A stretch of DNA of 40,983 nt from Pseudomonadota bacterium (GCA_018241265.1 JAFEEF010000009.1:1-40983); one strand, 5' to 3'. Positions 9,799 to 19,703 are shown, counted from the stretch's first letter. Program-made: numbers and translations. The notes: generated by a model from the sequence alone, not told the origin.

Positions 9799-10470
9799 TC
9801 AGGCGGCGATCTTCTCGAGGCAGTAGCCGAGCCCGCGCACCGTCGCGATGCGCACCGGGCCCTGCTCGATCTTGCGGCGCAGCCGGTGGATGTAGACCTC
9901 GATCGCGTTGTTGCTGACTTCTTCGCCCCATTCGCAGAGGCGCTCGACGAGCTGGTCCTTGCTGACCAGGCGTCCGGCGCGCTGCAGCAGCACCTCGAGC
10001 AGGCTCAGCTCGCGTGCCGACAGATCGATCATCTGGTCGTTCAGGTAGGCGACGCGGCCGGTCGCGTCGAAGCTCAGCGGTCCGTGCTTGATGACGGTCG
10101 ATGCAGTGCCGAGGCCGCGCCGCGTCAGCGCGCGCACGCGCGCTTCGAGCTCCTGCAGCGAGAACGGCTTGGCCATGTAGTCGTCGGCGCCGAGGTCGAG
10201 GCCGGTGACGCGCTGCTCGACGCTGTCGGCCGCGGTCAGGATCAGCACCGGGACGCTCGAGCCGCGCGCCCGGAGCTTCTTCAGCACGTCGAGGCCATGC
10301 AGGCGCGGCAGGCCGAGGTCGAGGATGAGCAGGTCGAACTCGTGCGCGGAAAGCGCCGCATCGGCCTCGCTGCCGCTTTCGACGCGATCGACCGCATAGC
10401 CGGCATTGCGCAGCGAGCGCAGCAGGCCGTCGGCCAGCACGTGGTCATCTTCGGCGATCAGGATGCGCAT
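9799..10470 (-). CDS. TctD-like OmpR/PhoB-family response regulator
   Basis: This 223-residue transcription factor has a receiver domain (1-115) and a winged-helix DNA-binding domain (125-223). The acidic pocket EDD (residues 7-9), phospho-acceptor Asp51 in LLILDLGLP, conserved Thr in LILTAADS and Lys in DDYMAKPFSLQELEARV are all present. The recognition helix region reads VSNNAIEVYIHRLRRKIEQ and the wing IATVRGLGYCLEK, as in the TctD/QseB group. It lies first in the operon with the histidine kinase and is transcribed divergently from recA across 141 bases. Confidence 0.93.
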   Translation of the reverse strand: MRILIAEDDHVLADGLLRSLRNAGYAVDRVESGSEADAALSAHEFDLLILDLGLPRLHGLDVLKKLRARGSSVPVLILTAADSVEQRVTGLDLGADDYMAKPFSLQELEARVRALTRRGLGTASTVIKHGPLSFDATGRVAYLNDQMIDLSARELSLLEVLLQRAGRLVSKDQLVERLCEWGEEVSNNAIEVYIHRLRRKIEQGPVRIATVRGLGYCLEKIAA

Positions 10471-10555
10471 GGCTCCTCCGGTTCGCCTGTCCGCCGCAGG
10501 CCGGCGGCGAGCAGCCGCAAGGCATTGTAGGGACGGGCACCGATTTGCGATGACC

Positions 10556-10586
10556 TACTGTACAAATATCCAGCTTTTGCCATAAT
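10556..10586 (+). promoter_or_regulatory. recA promoter with LexA (SOS) box
   Basis: CTGT (10558-10561), eight bases (ACAAATAT) and CCAG (10570-10573) match the CTGT-N8-ACAG LexA operator with one mismatch, and the flanks (TA before, CT after) also resemble the 20-bp consensus. A -10 element CATAAT lies at 10581-10586; the -35 (CTGTAC, 10558-10563) overlaps the operator with a 17-base spacer, as in E. coli recA. A good Shine-Dalgarno (AGGAG, about 10599-10604) precedes the recA ATG. LexA repression released by DNA damage is the expected control. Confidence 0.85.
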
Positions 10587-10611
10587 GCGGCCCATCCACA
10601 GGAGACCACGC

Positions 10612-11706
<1,095 letters not shown>

Positions 11707-11726
11707 TCTTCCATGCCGGTGTTCCC

Positions 11727-12293
11727 ATGCCGGCCGCGTCCGGGCGCTCGCTGAAAGCGCGCGCGCTGCAGTGGCTGGCGCAGCGCGAGCACAGCCGGGT
11801 CGAGCTGCGCCGCAAGCTGCTGCGCGCGGCACGCGATGCCGCCGCGAAGGCCGAAGCCGGGACCGGGGCCGGGGCCGCAGCGGATGGCGCGGGCCGCGCG
11901 TCCGCAGACGACGACGGCGAGGCCGCGGCCGACGTGCAGGCGCGCGTCGATGCATTGCTCGACTGGCTCGAGGCGGGGCGCTACCTGTCGCCGGAGCGCT
12001 TCGTCGAGTCGCGCGTGCACGCGCGGGCCGCGCGCTACGGCAATCTGCGCATCCGTCGCGAACTGCAGCAGCACGATCTGGCGGTCGATGCGCAGACCGC
12101 GGCAACCTTGGCCGCCACCGAGCTCGACCGCGCCCGCGCCGTGCGCGCTCGACGCTATCCGGCGCCGCCGGGCGATGCGAACGAGCGGGCACGGCAGGCG
12201 CGGTTTCTGATCGGGCGCGGCTTCTCGTCCGAGGTCGTGCGGCGCGTGCTGGGCGAAGCGGGCACGCCGGATGATGCGGCCTCGGCCGACTGA
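11727..12293 (+). CDS. recX: Regulatory protein RecX
   Basis: RecX caps RecA filaments and limits recombination and SOS activity. The 188-residue product shows the three-helix RecX repeats: N-terminal [20 protein letters not shown], then [20 protein letters not shown] with [15 protein letters not shown], and C-terminal [20 protein letters not shown]. Between repeats one and two, about residues 37-68 form a low-complexity Ala/Gly/Asp linker ([20 protein letters not shown] and on) that most RecX proteins lack, making it longer than the common 150-160 residues. It shares the recA transcript, so it should be SOS induced. Confidence 0.92.
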   Translation: MPAASGRSLKARALQWLAQREHSRVELRRKLLRAARDAAAKAEAGTGAGAAADGAGRASADDDGEAAADVQARVDALLDWLEAGRYLSPERFVESRVHARAARYGNLRIRRELQQHDLAVDAQTAATLAATELDRARAVRARRYPAPPGDANERARQARFLIGRGFSSEVVRRVLGEAGTPDDAASAD

Positions 12294-12542
12294 CGACCGC
12301 CTGCACGGCAATCCGGGCTGACAGGCGCGGCTCGTCCCGACTCTGCGCGGCTCTGCGCGGCCCTGGAGCCGGACAGGCGACGCGTGACCGCCACCGCGCC
12401 CGGCGTGCGCGCCGTCGTTGCTGCGGAGCAGCATGCTACATTCCACGGCTGCCTCGCCCGTTCCCGGCCAGCGTCGTTTTCTCGACCGCTGCACTCGCCG
12501 ACCCCTGACACCTCGTTGCACCCGTCCGCGCCTGCTCCATCC

Positions 12543-13121
12543 ATGGCCTTGCCGACCGCCGCGCCCGAGCGCCAGCTCAAGCACCGCCGCAGCATCGACG
12601 TGCAGATCTATGCGCGCGGCAACGGGCTTTGGGAGGTCGATGCGACGGTGCGCGACGTGCGGCCGCACGACACCCGCATGCCGCGCGGCATCCTGCCGGC
12701 CGGCGAGCCCATCCATGAGATGCTGCTGCGTCTCGTCGTCGACGAGCAGTTCGACATCGTCGAAGCCGGCGCCGAGACGCTCTCGATGCCCTACCCGGGT
12801 GCCTGCGACAGCTACGGCGACGTGTACGGCCGCCTGGCAGGCCTGAACCTGATGCGCGGTTTCCGCCACGGCGTGAAGGAGCGCGTCGGCGGCATCCAGG
12901 CCTGCACCCACGTCACCGAGCTGGCGCAGGTGCTGCCGACCGCGGTCGTGCAGGCCTTCGCCGGCGAAGTCATCGACACGCGCGGCGATGCCGCCGGCGC
13001 CACGCAGCCGTTCCAGATCGACCGCTGCCATGCGCTGCGCGCGGACGGCGACGCCGTGAAGACTTACTACCCGCGCTGGTATCGTGCACCAGCGTCCGAT
13101 CCGACCGTTCCCCAGACCTGA
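12543..13121 (+). CDS. DUF2889 family protein
   Basis: A 192-residue conserved protein of unknown function. It has the DUF2889 features: RQLKHRRSIDVQIYARGNGL near the start, then LWEVDATVRDVRPHDTRMP, IHEMLLRLVVDEQFDIVEA, the cluster RVGGIQACTHVTEL and a C-terminal HALRADGDAVKTYYPRWY. The ATG at 12543 is chosen because the match begins at once after it; the frame stays open back to 12384 but that stretch is Pro/Ser-rich and unlike the family. No signal peptide or membrane segment is seen. In many Burkholderiales this gene sits between recX and sucC, as here, which does not reveal its role. Confidence 0.8.
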   Translation: MALPTAAPERQLKHRRSIDVQIYARGNGLWEVDATVRDVRPHDTRMPRGILPAGEPIHEMLLRLVVDEQFDIVEAGAETLSMPYPGACDSYGDVYGRLAGLNLMRGFRHGVKERVGGIQACTHVTELAQVLPTAVVQAFAGEVIDTRGDAAGATQPFQIDRCHALRADGDAVKTYYPRWYRAPASDPTVPQT

Positions 13122-13136
13122 CTGAGGCTCCCCGCC

Positions 13137-14300
13137 ATGAAGATCCACGAGTACCAAGGCAAGGAAATCCTGCGCCAGTTCGGCGTCCCGGTGCCGCGCG
13201 GCTATCCGGCGTTCAGCGTGCGTGAAGCGACCGAAGCGGCGCAGAAGCTCGGCGGCCCGGTGTGGGTCGTGAAGGCCCAGATCCACGCCGGCGGGCGCGG
13301 CAAGGGCGGCGGCGTCAAGCTGGCGCGCTCGCTCGACGACGTCACCAAGCTCTCCGGGGAAATCCTCGGCATGCAGCTCGTCACGCACCAGACCGGCCCG
13401 GAAGGCCAGAAGGTGCGGCGCCTGCTGATCGAGGAAGGCGCCGACATCAAGAAGGAGTACTACGTCGCCGCCGTCACCGACCGGGCGACGCAGAAGGTCG
13501 CGATGATGGCCAGCTCCGAAGGCGGCATGGACATCGAGGAAGTGGCCCACAGCACGCCCGAGAAGATCATCAAGGTCTTCATCGATCCGCTCACCGGCAT
13601 GACCGACGCGCAAGGCGCGGAGCTCGCCAACGGCATCGGCGTGCCGCAAGCGTCGCAGGCGCAGGCGATCGACGTCTTCAAGAAGCTCTACGACTGCTAC
13701 ATGCAGACCGACGCGTCGCTCGCCGAGATCAACCCGCTGATCCTCGAAGGCAACGGCCACATCAAGGCGCTCGACGCGAAGTTCAACTTCGACTCGAACG
13801 CGCTGTTCCGCCACCCCGAGATCACCGCCTACCGCGACCTCGACGAAGAGGATCCGGCCGAGATCGAGGCGAGCAAGTTCGACCTCGCCTACATCCAGCT
13901 CGACGGCAACATCGGCTGCCTCGTCAACGGCGCGGGCCTCGCGATGGCGACGATGGACACGATCAAGCTGTTCGGCGGCGAGCCGGCCAACTTCCTCGAC
14001 GTCGGCGGCGGCGCGACCGCCGAGAAGGTCACCGAAGCCTTCAAGATCATGCTCGGCAACCCGAAGGTCAAGGCGATCCTCGTCAACATCTTCGGCGGGA
14101 TCATGCGCTGCGACACGATCGCCGAAGGCGTGATCGCAGCCTGCAAGGCGGTGAATCTGAACGTGCCGCTGGTCGTGCGCATGAAGGGCACGAACGAGCA
14201 ACTGGGCAAGAAGATGCTGGCCGAGTCGGGCCTGCCGATCATCAGCGCCGACTCGATGGCCGAAGCGGCGCAGAAGGTCATGGCCGCCCTGAAGCACTGA
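13137..14300 (+). CDS. sucC: Succinyl-CoA synthetase beta subunit
   Basis: SucC is the nucleotide- and succinate-binding subunit of the TCA-cycle enzyme that interconverts succinyl-CoA and succinate with ADP or GDP phosphorylation. The 387-residue product starts [20 protein letters not shown] and carries the ATP-grasp fold ([31 protein letters not shown]) followed by the ligase domain with [17 protein letters not shown] and [16 protein letters not shown]. Length equals the family norm (388 in E. coli). It lies 27 bases before sucD and the pair is surely cotranscribed. Confidence 0.98.
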   Translation: MKIHEYQGKEILRQFGVPVPRGYPAFSVREATEAAQKLGGPVWVVKAQIHAGGRGKGGGVKLARSLDDVTKLSGEILGMQLVTHQTGPEGQKVRRLLIEEGADIKKEYYVAAVTDRATQKVAMMASSEGGMDIEEVAHSTPEKIIKVFIDPLTGMTDAQGAELANGIGVPQASQAQAIDVFKKLYDCYMQTDASLAEINPLILEGNGHIKALDAKFNFDSNALFRHPEITAYRDLDEEDPAEIEASKFDLAYIQLDGNIGCLVNGAGLAMATMDTIKLFGGEPANFLDVGGGATAEKVTEAFKIMLGNPKVKAILVNIFGGIMRCDTIAEGVIAACKAVNLNVPLVVRMKGTNEQLGKKMLAESGLPIISADSMAEAAQKVMAALKH

Positions 14301-14327
14301 ACCGCCTGCCGACTAGGAATCCGCACC

Positions 14328-15221
14328 ATGTCCATCCTCATCGACAAAGACACCAAGGTCATCACGCAGGGCATCACCGGCAAGACCGGCCAGTTTCACA
14401 CGCGGATGTGCCGCGACTACGCGAACGGCAAGAACTGCTTCGTCGCCGGCGTGAACCCGAAGAAGGCCGGCGAAGACTTCGAGGGCATCCCGATCTACGC
14501 CTCGGTCAAGGACGCCGCCAAGAACACCGGCGCGACCGTCAGCGTGATCTACGTCCCGCCGGCCGGCGCGGCCGCGGCGATCTGGGAAGCCGTCGAGGCC
14601 GACCTCGACCTCGCGATCTGCATCACCGAAGGCATCCCGGTGCGCGACATGCTCGAGGTGCGCAACAAGATGAAAGCCAAGGAGGCCAAGGGCGGCAAGA
14701 AGACCTTGCTGCTCGGCCCGAACTGCCCCGGCCTGATCACGCCCGACGAGATCAAGATCGGCATCATGCCGGGCCACATCCACAAGAAGGGCCGGGTCGG
14801 CGTCGTGTCGCGCTCCGGCACCCTGACCTACGAGGCGGTGGCACAGCTTTCCGATCTCGGCATCGGCCAGTCGAGCGCCGTCGGCATCGGCGGCGACCCG
14901 ATCAACGGCCTGAAGCACATCGACGTGATGAAGCTCTTCAACGACGATCCGAACACCGACGCGGTGATCATGATCGGCGAGATCGGCGGTCCGGACGAAG
15001 CCGACGCGGCGCGCTGGTGTCAGAAGAACATGAAGAAGCCGATCGTCGGCTTCATCGCCGGCGTCACCGCGCCGCCCGGCAAGCGCATGGGCCATGCCGG
15101 CGCGCTGATCTCGGGCGGCGCCGATACGGCCGATGCCAAGCTCGCGGTGATGGAGGAGTGCGGCTTCACCGTCACGCGCAACCCGTCGGAGATGGGCAAG
15201 CTCCTCAAGGGCCTGCTCTGA
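14328..15221 (+). CDS. sucD: Succinyl-CoA synthetase alpha subunit
   Basis: SucD binds CoA and carries the phosphohistidine intermediate. The 297-residue product has the CoA-binding Rossmann motif ([15 protein letters not shown]), the [20 protein letters not shown] segment, [16 protein letters not shown] and the active-site His256 in [13 protein letters not shown]. It is a few residues longer than the E. coli protein because of a Lys-rich insertion near residues 110-125 ([14 protein letters not shown]), which I associate with betaproteobacterial homologues. The next gene is TerC-like, 25 bases on, and may read through. Confidence 0.98.
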   Translation: MSILIDKDTKVITQGITGKTGQFHTRMCRDYANGKNCFVAGVNPKKAGEDFEGIPIYASVKDAAKNTGATVSVIYVPPAGAAAAIWEAVEADLDLAICITEGIPVRDMLEVRNKMKAKEAKGGKKTLLLGPNCPGLITPDEIKIGIMPGHIHKKGRVGVVSRSGTLTYEAVAQLSDLGIGQSSAVGIGGDPINGLKHIDVMKLFNDDPNTDAVIMIGEIGGPDEADAARWCQKNMKKPIVGFIAGVTAPPGKRMGHAGALISGGADTADAKLAVMEECGFTVTRNPSEMGKLLKGLL

Positions 15222-15246
15222 CCCGTCGCGCGGGACGGCGCACCGC

Positions 15247-15930
15247 ATGGGCTATCTTTCCTCGCCGGCCTTCTGGGGCGCGCTCGGATCGATAGTCCTC
15301 GCCAACATCGTGCTGTCGGGCGACAACGCGGTCGTGATCGCGATGGCGGCACGCTCGCTGCCGCGCGCCCAGCAGCGCCGCGCGGCAATCTGGGGCAGCG
15401 CCGCGGCGATCGTGATGCGCATCGGGCTGACCCTGGTCGCGGTCGAGCTGCTGCGCTGGCCGTACCTCAAGATCGTCGGCTCGCTGCTGCTGCTCTGGAT
15501 CGGCGTGACCTTGCTGCGCGGCGACGCCGAACCCGAAGGCGCGCCGCCCAACCGCGGCATGCTGGCCGCGATCCGGACCATCCTCGTCGCCGACCTCGTG
15601 ATGAGCCTCGACAACGTGCTGGCGGTGGCGGCCGCGGCGCGCGGCGACATCCCGCTGCTGGTGCTGGGCCTCGTCATCAGCATCCCGCTGATCGTCTTCG
15701 GCAGCACCTTGCTGTCCGGGCTGATGGCGCGCTTTCCGATCATCGTGACGCTGGGTGCGGCGCTGCTCGGCTTCCTGGCCGGGGAGATGGCGATGAGCGA
15801 TCCGGCACTGACCGCCCGTGTCGGCGAACCGCCGGACGAGGCGGTGGACGGCGTCGGCGTGGCCGGTGCGGCCCTCGTGGTCGGCGTCGGGCAGTGGTGG
15901 CGCAAGCGGCGCGAAGCGGCCACGGCGTGA
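15247..15930 (+). CDS. TerC/YjbE-family integral membrane protein, copy 1
   Basis: A 227-residue polytopic membrane protein of the TerC superfamily, whose members are linked to metal-ion (mainly Mn2+) efflux or metal loading of exported enzymes. Six to seven membrane segments are visible. The two conserved acidic motifs that define the family are present: SGDNAVVIAMAARSLP near residue 24 and MSLDNVLAVAAAARGD near residue 121. It follows sucD with a 25-base gap and is homologous throughout to the second TerC gene at 16248, which has the same length. It is not preceded by a riboswitch, so the two copies are probably expressed under different conditions. Confidence 0.88.
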   Translation: MGYLSSPAFWGALGSIVLANIVLSGDNAVVIAMAARSLPRAQQRRAAIWGSAAAIVMRIGLTLVAVELLRWPYLKIVGSLLLLWIGVTLLRGDAEPEGAPPNRGMLAAIRTILVADLVMSLDNVLAVAAAARGDIPLLVLGLVISIPLIVFGSTLLSGLMARFPIIVTLGAALLGFLAGEMAMSDPALTARVGEPPDEAVDGVGVAGAALVVGVGQWWRKRREAATA

Positions 15931-15960
15931 ACTGATCGTGCGGCCGCAGCGGCGCGCAAC

Positions 15961-15990
15961 TTGACAGTGGCCGGCGCATCTGTCCCAATC
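15961..15990 (+). promoter_or_regulatory. Candidate promoter for the riboswitch leader
   Basis: A perfect -35 hexamer TTGACA stands at 15961-15966, some 30 bases after the first TerC stop. At the right distance (15984-15990) only a weak -10 (CCCAAT/CCAATC) is found. The position, directly upstream of the aptamer P1 stem at 15998, fits a start point near the 5' end of the riboswitch. The -35 is seen directly; promoter activity is inferred. Confidence 0.5.
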
Positions 15991-15997
15991 CTGCCTC

Positions 15998-16143
15998 TTG
16001 AAGGGGAGTAGCTCCGCTCTCGAGCCGCACGGCAGTCGCCGCCGGCACGAGCGTTCGGCCCGTCGTCAATACGAAGCGTTCGTCCACGGATGCTTCCGGC
16101 GGTCCGGGCCCGGATCCTGATCCGGGCCGAGCAAGACCTTCGA
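15998..16143 (+). ncRNA. yybP-ykoY (Mn2+-sensing) riboswitch aptamer
   Basis: The conserved nucleotides of the yybP-ykoY class are present in order: GGGGAGTAGC at 16003-16012, CGTCAATACG around 16064-16074 and CCGAGCAAGACC at 16127-16138. The closing stem P1 pairs TTGAAGG (15998-16004) with CCTTCGA (16137-16143) over seven pairs including one G-U. A GC-rich hairpin GGCCCGGA/TCCGGGCC (16107-16114 with 16121-16128) forms the internal arm. The class binds Mn2+ and commonly precedes TerC, MntP and P-type ATPase genes; here the TerC-like gene begins 105 bases after the aptamer. Identified by eye without a covariance model. Confidence 0.88.
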
Positions 16144-16200
16144 TCCACGTCGCTGCGGCGGCCGGCTCGAAGTTGCTCGTACCCCGTCAACTCCCGATCC

Positions 16201-16250
16201 TGCAGTCCGCGCGGCACGCGTGCCGTGGCCACCTTTTCGAGGACTGCATG
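16201..16250 (+). promoter_or_regulatory. Riboswitch expression platform masking the start codon
   Basis: TGCAGTCC at 16201-16208 is the exact reverse complement of GGACTGCA at 16241-16248, which includes the end of the Shine-Dalgarno region (CGAGGA) and the A of the ATG at 16248. The loop holds a nested palindrome, GGCACGCGTGCC (about 16212-16223). The hairpin would hide the ribosome binding site, so the riboswitch most likely acts on translation, with Mn2+ favouring an alternative fold. No U-tract that would mark an intrinsic terminator is present. Confidence 0.65.
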
Positions 16251-16931
16251 GAACTGTTTTCTCCCGCCTGGTTTTCCGGCCTCTTGGCCATCGTCCTGAT
16301 CGACCTCGTGCTCGCCGGCGACAACGCGATCGTCATCGCGCTGGCCGCCCGGCAGCTGCCGCCGCAGCTGCAGAAGCGCGCGATCGTCTGGGGCACCGTC
16401 GGCGCGATCGTCGTGCGCAGCGTGATGACGCTGGGCGTGGTCTGGCTGCTGCGCATCCCGGGGCTGATGCTGGTCGGCGGTCTCGGCCTCTTGTGGATCG
16501 CCTACCGGCTGCTCGTCCCGGCCGAAGGCGGCGAGGCCAAGCATGCATCGGCGACCACCTTCTGGGGCGCGATGAAGACGATCGTGATCGCCGACGCGCT
16601 GATGGGCATCGACAACGTGCTCGGCGTGGCCGGCGCGGCCAAGGGCAGCTTCGATCTCGTGATCATCGGCCTCTTGATCAGCGTGCCGATCGTCGTCTGG
16701 GGCAGCACCCTGGTGCTGAAGCTGGTCGAGCGCTTTCCGATCATCACCTACCTCGGCGCGGGCGTGCTGGCCTACACCGCGGCGCACATGGTGATCGGCG
16801 AACCGCTGCTCGACGACGTCTACGACCCCTACCTCGGCGCCCGCCTGGCGACCTATGCGCTGGCGATCGCGGGCGTGCTCGGCGCCGGCTGGTGGGCGAG
16901 TCGGCGTGCGCGCCGGCCGTCTGCGGGTTGA
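16248..16931 (+). CDS. TerC/YjbE-family integral membrane protein, copy 2 (riboswitch controlled)
   Basis: A 227-residue TerC-superfamily membrane protein, probably exporting Mn2+ or handling it at the membrane, judging by the yybP-ykoY aptamer ahead of it. The conserved motifs are LAGDNAIVIALAARQLPP near residue 24 and MGIDNVLGVAGAAKGS near residue 120, with six to seven hydrophobic segments and a basic C-terminus (WWASRRARRPSAG). The ATG at 16248 follows CGAGGA by five bases; the frame is open from 16173, but that stretch belongs to the leader. It is the same length as and collinear with the TerC gene at 15247, so the two are tandem paralogues. Confidence 0.9.
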   Translation: MELFSPAWFSGLLAIVLIDLVLAGDNAIVIALAARQLPPQLQKRAIVWGTVGAIVVRSVMTLGVVWLLRIPGLMLVGGLGLLWIAYRLLVPAEGGEAKHASATTFWGAMKTIVIADALMGIDNVLGVAGAAKGSFDLVIIGLLISVPIVVWGSTLVLKLVERFPIITYLGAGVLAYTAAHMVIGEPLLDDVYDPYLGARLATYALAIAGVLGAGWWASRRARRPSAG

Positions 16932-16943
16932 GCCTCCCGGGAC

Positions 16944-16961
16944 GCGTGACCGACGTCACGC
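16944..16961. promoter_or_regulatory. CRP-like palindrome upstream of the signalling operon
   Basis: GCGTGAC-CGAC-GTCACGC is a perfect 7-bp inverted repeat, 76 bases before the kinase start and 12 bases after the TerC stop. Read as CGTGA-N6-TCACG it matches the CRP/Vfr consensus TGTGA-N6-TCACA at eight of ten positions. Because the operon behind it encodes an adenylate cyclase and a cyclic-nucleotide phosphodiesterase, a cAMP-receptor site would give feedback. There is no U-tract, so an intrinsic terminator is less likely. Confidence 0.45.
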
Positions 16962-17036
16962 CGTTCCGCCATGACCGCGTGCTAAGGTCGCCGCCGCCAT
17001 GTGCGACAGCGCCTTGCTCACCCTTCGGCGGTCTGC

Positions 17037-18023
<987 letters not shown>

Positions 18024-18082
18024 ACCAAGGCACAATCTGCCGAGCCCGTCGTAGTGGAATCCGATCGCTTCACGCACGCGCC

Positions 18083-18886
18083 ATGGCCGCCAGCATCCCG
18101 TCCTTGACCGTCGAATTCTTCAGCGCCACCGACACCGGTCGGGCGCGCAACAACAACGAGGACTCGGTGGCGGTCGACGATGCGTCGGCGCTGATCGTGC
18201 TGGCCGACGGCATGGGCGGCTACAACGCCGGCGAAGTCGCGAGCAGCATGGCGACGTCGTTCATCAAGAACGAACTCGGGCGCTGGCTCGCCGAGGCCGC
18301 CGACAGCGCGAGCGACAACGACGTGCGCCGCGCGATGGACATCTGCGTCGACAACGCCAACCGCGCGATCTTCAACGCCGCCAACACCAACCCGCAGTAC
18401 ACCGGCATGGGCACGACGCTGGTGGTCGGCGTGTTCCGCGACGCGCGCCTGCTGCTCGGCCACGTCGGAGACTCGCGCGCCTACCGGCTGCGCGGCGGGC
18501 GGATGGCGCAGATCACCCACGACCATTCGCTGCTGCAGGAGCAGATCGACTCCGGCCTCATCACGCCCGAGCAGGCCGCCTATTCGGCGAACAAGAACCT
18601 CGTGACGCGTGCGGTCGGCGTCGAGGACAGCGTGCTCCTCGAGACCCATCTGCACGACGTGCTGCCGGGCGACATCTATCTGCTGTGTTCGGACGGCCTG
18701 TCCGACATGCTCGACGACGGCAGCATCGCCGATCTGTTGCAAGCGTGCGAATCGTTGCCCCAAGCGGCTGCTTCGCTCGTCGACGCGGCCAACGACGCGG
18801 GGGGAAAGGATAATATCTCGGTGGTGCTGGCGCGCGTGCGCGGCCCTGCAGGCCAGGCACGTTCGTGGTGGCCGTTCCGGCGCTAG
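18083..18886 (+). CDS. PP2C-family protein phosphatase (Stp1/PppA-like)
   Basis: A 267-residue metal-dependent Ser/Thr phosphatase, the natural eraser for the kinase encoded 59 bases upstream. Visible PP2C motifs: TDTGRARNNNEDSVAVDD (metal ligand Asp27), VLADGMGGYNAGEVAS (Asp42-Gly43), VGDSRAYRLRGG, LCSDGLSDML and the final metal site GGKDNISVVLARV. No signal peptide or membrane segment is seen, so it works in the cytoplasm. Length matches Stp1-type enzymes (240-270). In type VI secretion loci the same trio (PpkA, PppA, Fha) controls secretion, but no secretion gene lies nearby. Confidence 0.95.
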   Translation: MAASIPSLTVEFFSATDTGRARNNNEDSVAVDDASALIVLADGMGGYNAGEVASSMATSFIKNELGRWLAEAADSASDNDVRRAMDICVDNANRAIFNAANTNPQYTGMGTTLVVGVFRDARLLLGHVGDSRAYRLRGGRMAQITHDHSLLQEQIDSGLITPEQAAYSANKNLVTRAVGVEDSVLLETHLHDVLPGDIYLLCSDGLSDMLDDGSIADLLQACESLPQAAASLVDAANDAGGKDNISVVLARVRGPAGQARSWWPFRR

Positions 18887-18988
18887 TGGACTGCACTGAA
18901 GCTCGATTCCCTTCCCGTCTCCCGTCTCCCGAATCGCTGACCAGCCGTCGCCGGCAGCCTTCAACAAGCAAGTCCGAGGTCTACAAGC

Positions 18989-19675
18989 ATGGGCAAACTG
19001 GTCGTGTCGCTGGACGGGGTGGTCATCAAGGAAGTCCAGATCACGAAGGACAAGACGACGCTCGGCCGCCGCCCGTACAACGACATCGTGATCGACAACC
19101 TCGCGGTCAGCGGCGAGCATGCCGTGCTGCAGATGGTCGGCGCCGACGTCTTCATCGAAGACCTGAACAGCACCAACGGCACCTACATCAACGGCAAGGC
19201 GATCAAGAAGCAGCTGCTCGCGCACAACGACACCGTCGAGATCGGCAAGTACAAGATCAAGTACCTCGTCGAGGACGGCACCGACTACGAGCGCACGATG
19301 ATCATGAAGCCCGGCACGCGGCCGGGCCTGGCGCCGGGCGGCTACCAGGCGCCTTCCGCGCCGGCAGCGCCGGGCTTTGCGACCTCGGGCTTCGGCCCGC
19401 TCGGCGTCCCCAGCGGGCCGGCGGCGATCCGGGTGCTGAACGGCGCCGCCGCCGGACGCGAGGTCGTGTTGACCAAGGTCGTCACGACGGTCGGCAAGCC
19501 CGGCGTGCAGGTCGCATCGATCACCAAGCGCCCGAACGGCTACGTGCTCGCCCACGTCGAGGGCGCGACCCAGCCGAACGTCAACGGCAATCCGCTCGTC
19601 GGCGAGACGGTGCATCTGAAGAACGGCGACGTGATCGAGCTCGCCGGCACGCAGATGCAGTTCGTGCAGGCGTAG
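18989..19675 (+). CDS. FHA-domain protein with a second, degenerate FHA-like domain
   Basis: A 228-residue protein that should bind phosphothreonine peptides. Residues 1-95 form a canonical FHA domain with Gly26-Arg27, Ser41-Gly-Glu-His44 and Asn60-Ser-Thr-Asn-Gly-Thr65. A Pro/Ala/Gly linker follows (about 112-140), preceded by YERTMIMKPG, whose Thr is a plausible kinase target by analogy with other FHA substrates. Residues 143-228 (IRVLNGAAAGREVVLTKVVT and on, ending NGDVIELAGTQMQFVQA) have the FHA strand pattern but lack the Arg, Ser and His of the binding loop. It lies between phosphatase and cyclase and may link the phospho-signal to the cyclase. No membrane segment. Confidence 0.9.
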   Translation: MGKLVVSLDGVVIKEVQITKDKTTLGRRPYNDIVIDNLAVSGEHAVLQMVGADVFIEDLNSTNGTYINGKAIKKQLLAHNDTVEIGKYKIKYLVEDGTDYERTMIMKPGTRPGLAPGGYQAPSAPAAPGFATSGFGPLGVPSGPAAIRVLNGAAAGREVVLTKVVTTVGKPGVQVASITKRPNGYVLAHVEGATQPNVNGNPLVGETVHLKNGDVIELAGTQMQFVQA

Positions 19676-19703
19676 GTCCGGGGCCTTTCGCCGCCGCCGG
19701 CCG

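Noticed and set aside
12341-12360. Direct repeat CTCTGCGCGG twice, upstream of the DUF2889 gene
   Set aside because: Two short units in a GC-rich spacer, with no relation to promoter or gene features; likely chance.
12155-14297. Long minus-strand open frames opposite recX, DUF2889 and sucC
   Set aside because: Arg/His/Asp-rich composition typical of the reverse complement of GC-rich genes; the plus-strand products are certain.
16944-16961. The palindrome after the second TerC gene as an intrinsic terminator
   Set aside because: A seven-pair stem with no T-run after it; the CRP-like reading explains it better, though not conclusively.
18887-18988. Possible small gene between the phosphatase and FHA genes
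   Set aside because: The stretch is only 102 bases with a short CCCGTCTC repeat and no start with a ribosome site.
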